The notes under the pieces are model-generated. The model did not search any database. It saw nothing but the letters and a program-made list of their open reading frames with translations, and had not been told where the DNA came from. From positions 3,923 to 21,474 of the forward strand of contig PATI01000046.1 of the NCBI GenBank assembly GCA_002712335.1: a DNA stretch of 17,552 nt, read 5' to 3'. Of this stretch, positions 15,462 through 17,552 are shown in pieces; positions within the stretch are counted from its first letter, which is position 1; each line of letters begins with the position of its first letter. This DNA comes from Rhodospirillaceae bacterium. Its GTDB lineage: Bacteria > Pseudomonadota > Alphaproteobacteria > MPNO01 > UBA2964. The position numbers were made by a program, and so were the translations under genes.

Positions 15462-15573
15462 TTTTCTTTCCTTTTCAATTTCTAGTCATTCAAACTTTGA
15501 GTTTTTGATAAATTAATTTTGGCAGAAAATAATATAAAATTAAACTGATTGTATAATAAAAAAGGGGATAATT
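15462..15573. promoter_or_regulatory. Divergent AT-rich region between the GlcG-like and FAH-family genes
   Basis: This 112-base, strongly AT-rich gap should drive both the minus-strand dioxygenase group and the plus-strand FAH-family gene. A plus-strand pair TTGATA (15505-15510) and TAATAT (15530-15535), 19 bases apart, is possible. A perfect TATAAT at 15552-15557 is only about 17 bases from the ATG and would start transcription inside the ribosome site, so it is a doubtful promoter. AAGGGG before the ATG at 15574 is a good ribosome site. Confidence 0.35.
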
Positions 15574-16488
15574 ATGGCGGACTTTAAACTTTTAAATTAT
15601 GCCGGACCTAATGGAGAGCCAAAACCAGGAATTTTAATTGATGAAGATCAAGTACTAGATTTGGGTTTAGCAACAAATAACGCACATTGGGCTAGAGATA
15701 ATATAGAGATTTTAAAAAATTGGAGTAGTAGTTGTTTAAAACTTCATCAGTTGGCAGAAAGTTCATTTCAAACAATCAGTTTAACTAACGTTAAGTTATT
15801 GGCTCCTCTATTATTTCCCCCGGCTATCTATTGTGCTGGAGCTAACTATAAAAAACATGCAATGGAGATGTCCGCAGATAAAAGATCTTTTCCGGATAAA
15901 TCTGTAACAAATCCATACTTTTTCCTTAAAAACGGTCCTCATTGCGTCATTGGCCCGAGTCAAGAAATTAGACTTCCTGCACTATCTGAGATGGTTGATT
16001 GGGAAGCAGAATTTGCTGTTGTTATTGGAAGGCCGGGAAAGAATATCCCTGTCGATAGGGCTTTTGAACATGTGGCTGGCTATACTATTATGAATGACTT
16101 GTCAGCTAGAGATCAGGGAAAACGGGAGGATTGGCCTAGGTTTGGTGTCGATTGGTTTGGACATAAAAATTTTGATACAGCTGCGCCAATGGGACCCTGG
16201 ATAACGCCGGCAGATCAGATCAATGACCCTTACAAATGCCGAATGAAATTATGGGTTAATGAACAGGAAATGCAAAATGAAGTTATATCCGACTTAATCT
16301 TTGATATAGCCGAACAGATTGAATGGGTCAGTCGACGTTTTAATTTATTGCCAGGGGATGTTTTTTCAACGGGTACACCCTCTGGTGTCGGTCGACCGCG
16401 GGGTATCTTCTTAAAACCTGGAGATAATATTCGGATAACGGTAGATGGTATTGGTGAATTATCAAACTCGGTTGTACAGGGTGATTGA
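15574..16488 (+). CDS. Fumarylacetoacetate hydrolase family protein
   Basis: The 304-residue protein is in the FAH family, metal-dependent enzymes that hydrolyse or isomerise acylpyruvates and ring-cleavage products. The metal ligands are visible as Glu144 and Glu146 in DWEAEFAVVIG and Asp175 in YTIMNDLSARD; Lys198 in WFGHKNFDT and the STGTPSGVG loop (265-273) complete the active site, with CAGANYKKHA (87-96) in the expected place. It is monofunctional, with a short N-terminal domain. The gene is alone on its strand, divergent from the GlcG-like/dioxygenase group with which it may share regulation. By family it could act on aromatic breakdown products such as acylpyruvates or hydroxyheptadienedioate; the specific substrate is not determined. 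Confidence 0.93.
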   Translation: MADFKLLNYAGPNGEPKPGILIDEDQVLDLGLATNNAHWARDNIEILKNWSSSCLKLHQLAESSFQTISLTNVKLLAPLLFPPAIYCAGANYKKHAMEMSADKRSFPDKSVTNPYFFLKNGPHCVIGPSQEIRLPALSEMVDWEAEFAVVIGRPGKNIPVDRAFEHVAGYTIMNDLSARDQGKREDWPRFGVDWFGHKNFDTAAPMGPWITPADQINDPYKCRMKLWVNEQEMQNEVISDLIFDIAEQIEWVSRRFNLLPGDVFSTGTPSGVGRPRGIFLKPGDNIRITVDGIGELSNSVVQGD

Positions 16489-16539
16489 AATCTAATTCTC
16501 TTGAGATAGACGTGCAAACAACCTGTGAGATTGGGTTTT

Positions 16540-17552
16540 TTATTTGAGATCCGCGTAAGCAGGCTTAACAGTTCCAATAACTTCGCCATTTCGGGAGAAA
16601 ATCGGAGGTTCCAAAAGGTTGAGCAGGAGGCCCAGCGCTCGTTCAGTAAGGATATTTAGCTTATAAAGTAATCTCATCATTACCGCTTCAGCTGCTCTTG
16701 AAGACCCGTCGTCAATTTTTATTGCTATACCAATACCCCTTTTAATCAGGGAGCCACAATATACGCCTTGAGAACCCATTTGAATAATACAAGATTGTCC
16801 GAGTGCCTCGATGACTCTAGTAGTAAATCTTCCCTTTCCTGCTAAAAGGTATGGTTCCATTGTCATCGCAGTTATTATTCTTTTACAGGCCGCCTGACGC
16901 TCTTCTGGTTGATCATGGGGATTAGCCATCCTTGCCATCGCGAGACTGATATTGCCAAGTGGAATTCCAATTGTTGGAATACCAGAGCCGTCCAAAGCTT
17001 TGGGAGCATTATAAAGATCTAAGCCAGTCATTTGTTCAAGTGTGCCTATTACTCTTTGCTGAACTGGATGATCCATTCTACTGTATCCTAGGATGGGGTG
17101 CTTGAGGTGCTTAGCAACAGTAAGAAACCCGGTGTGTTTACCTGAGCAAGGGTCATTAAGGCTGTCTATCGCACCGCCTGATGATGCAATACCTTTTTTT
17201 CCTTTTTGACTGCTGCTATCAGATGCCCCGCATACCAGATCTTCACGACTACAGTCAATTTTGTGTAACCAGTTTTCAATTATCTCTGTATGTGTCGGGT
17301 CTCCATTGTGGTTAGAGCATGCCAGCGCAACATTTGCATGACCAAGACCATAGGCCTTGGCGGCGCCGGTTTCACAGAGAGTTAGTGCTTGAATTGGTTT
17401 AATCCCGGAGCCTGGGAAAACGGGACTTTCGGTATCACCAACGGCCATAATTACATGACCGTGGGCATCCACAACCGAATAGGAGCCTCTATAAAAATTA
17501 TCTACAGCGTTGCCCTTAATTGCTTCTACTAAGATGGGGTTACACTGCCTGA
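16540..17552 (-). CDS. L-asparaginase II family protein, N-terminus cut by window edge
   Basis: The frame stays open to base 17552, and the added residues (NPILVEAIKGNAVDNFYRG, then SVVDAHGHV) match the family's N-terminus, so the start lies just outside; a GTG at 17472 is internal. The family (PF06089, Rhizobium etli type II) hydrolyses asparagine. A Ser-x-x-Lys pair (SGIK in FPGSGIKPIQAL), a Ser in ACSNHNGDP, and CSGK for the zinc-site Cys and Lys are present, as is AIKIDDGSSRAAE near the end. However, the second zinc Cys, usually in DGCG, is Ser here (DGSGIP). This may weaken the metal site or point to a changed activity. The gene converges on the FAH-family gene with a 51-base gap. Family assignment is strong; activity is less so. 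Confidence 0.9.
   Translation of the reverse strand, partial: RQCNPILVEAIKGNAVDNFYRGSYSVVDAHGHVIMAVGDTESPVFPGSGIKPIQALTLCETGAAKAYGLGHANVALACSNHNGDPTHTEIIENWLHKIDCSREDLVCGASDSSSQKGKKGIASSGGAIDSLNDPCSGKHTGFLTVAKHLKHPILGYSRMDHPVQQRVIGTLEQMTGLDLYNAPKALDGSGIPTIGIPLGNISLAMARMANPHDQPEERQAACKRIITAMTMEPYLLAGKGRFTTRVIEALGQSCIIQMGSQGVYCGSLIKRGIGIAIKIDDGSSRAAEAVMMRLLYKLNILTERALGLLLNLLEPPIFSRNGEVIGTVKPAYADLK

Noticed and set aside
15151..15516. 121-residue open frame on the plus strand
   Set aside because: It is antisense to the well-supported GlcG-like gene, has no ribosome site or recognisable family, and looks like a compositional shadow.
15552..15557. Perfect TATAAT as the promoter of the FAH-family gene
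   Set aside because: Transcription would start inside the ribosome site, and there is no -35 at the right distance in an AT-rich stretch where such hexamers arise by chance.
17392..17472. GTG at 17472 as the start of the asparaginase-family gene
   Set aside because: The frame remains open to the window edge and the extra residues match the family's N-terminus, so this codon is internal.

Overview
This window is a dense run of about twenty chromosomal genes from a bacterium, most likely an alphaproteobacterium and possibly an uncultivated marine Rhodospirillales- or SAR116-like lineage. That placement is inference: it rests on the gene repertoire (glutathione-based GST, two-domain SseA, stand-alone HisI, GlcG-like protein, MoxR/CoxE-type pair, many luciferase-like and amidohydrolase-type oxidative genes), the visibly AT-leaning composition, and the use of TTG and GTG starts. 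I see no rRNA, tRNA, insertion sequence, phage gene, CRISPR array or plasmid function. No gap between genes reaches 300 bases.

Layout. (1) 1-2902, plus strand: a 5'-truncated amidohydrolase of the ACMSD/decarboxylase type, a substrate-binding-protein-like gene without a signal peptide, and a Xi-class glutathionyl-hydroquinone reductase, looking like one catabolic operon. (2) 2936-6612, minus strand: sseA (3-mercaptopyruvate sulfurtransferase), metC (cystathionine beta-lyase type), hisI (phosphoribosyl-AMP cyclohydrolase) and a COG0523 GTPase with a long His-rich loop; the last two overlap by 4 bases. (3) 6839-9967, plus strand: luciferase-like monooxygenase, alpha/beta hydrolase with a Cys nucleophile, and a divergent ornithine-cyclodeaminase-family protein. 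(4) 10014-11577, minus strand: a CopD-like four-helix membrane protein followed by a second, different ornithine-cyclodeaminase-family enzyme. (5) 11701-14124, plus strand: MoxR AAA+ ATPase, VWA (CoxE-type) protein and a small cupin, tightly packed. (6) 14126-15461, minus strand: GlcG/HbpS-like protein, an unrecognised 111-residue protein, and 3-hydroxyanthranilate 3,4-dioxygenase. (7) 15574-16488, plus strand: a fumarylacetoacetate-hydrolase-family enzyme. (8) 16540 to the right edge, minus strand: an asparaginase-II-family protein cut at its N-terminus.

How it may work together. Regions 1, 3, 4, 6 and 7 hold the usual kinds of enzyme for breaking down aromatic or nitrogen-heterocyclic compounds: a flavin monooxygenase, a ring-cleaving dioxygenase, a FAH-type C-C hydrolase or isomerase, an alpha/beta hydrolase, a decarboxylase-like amidohydrolase, imine or amino-acid dehydrogenase folds, and a quinone-detoxifying GST. 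No single known pathway accounts for the set. Region 2 looks like sulfur amino acid metabolism plus a zinc-linked pair: HisI needs zinc, and the overlapping COG0523 gene belongs to a family that includes metal chaperones. Region 5 resembles the ATPase/VWA pairs that help mature metalloenzymes.

The most useful leads are the signal-less binding-protein-like gene, the Cys-nucleophile hydrolase beside the luciferase-like enzyme, the ornithine-cyclodeaminase relative lacking expected active-site residues, the hisI/COG0523 pair, the altered metal-ligand position in the asparaginase, and the small unknown gene next to the dioxygenase.
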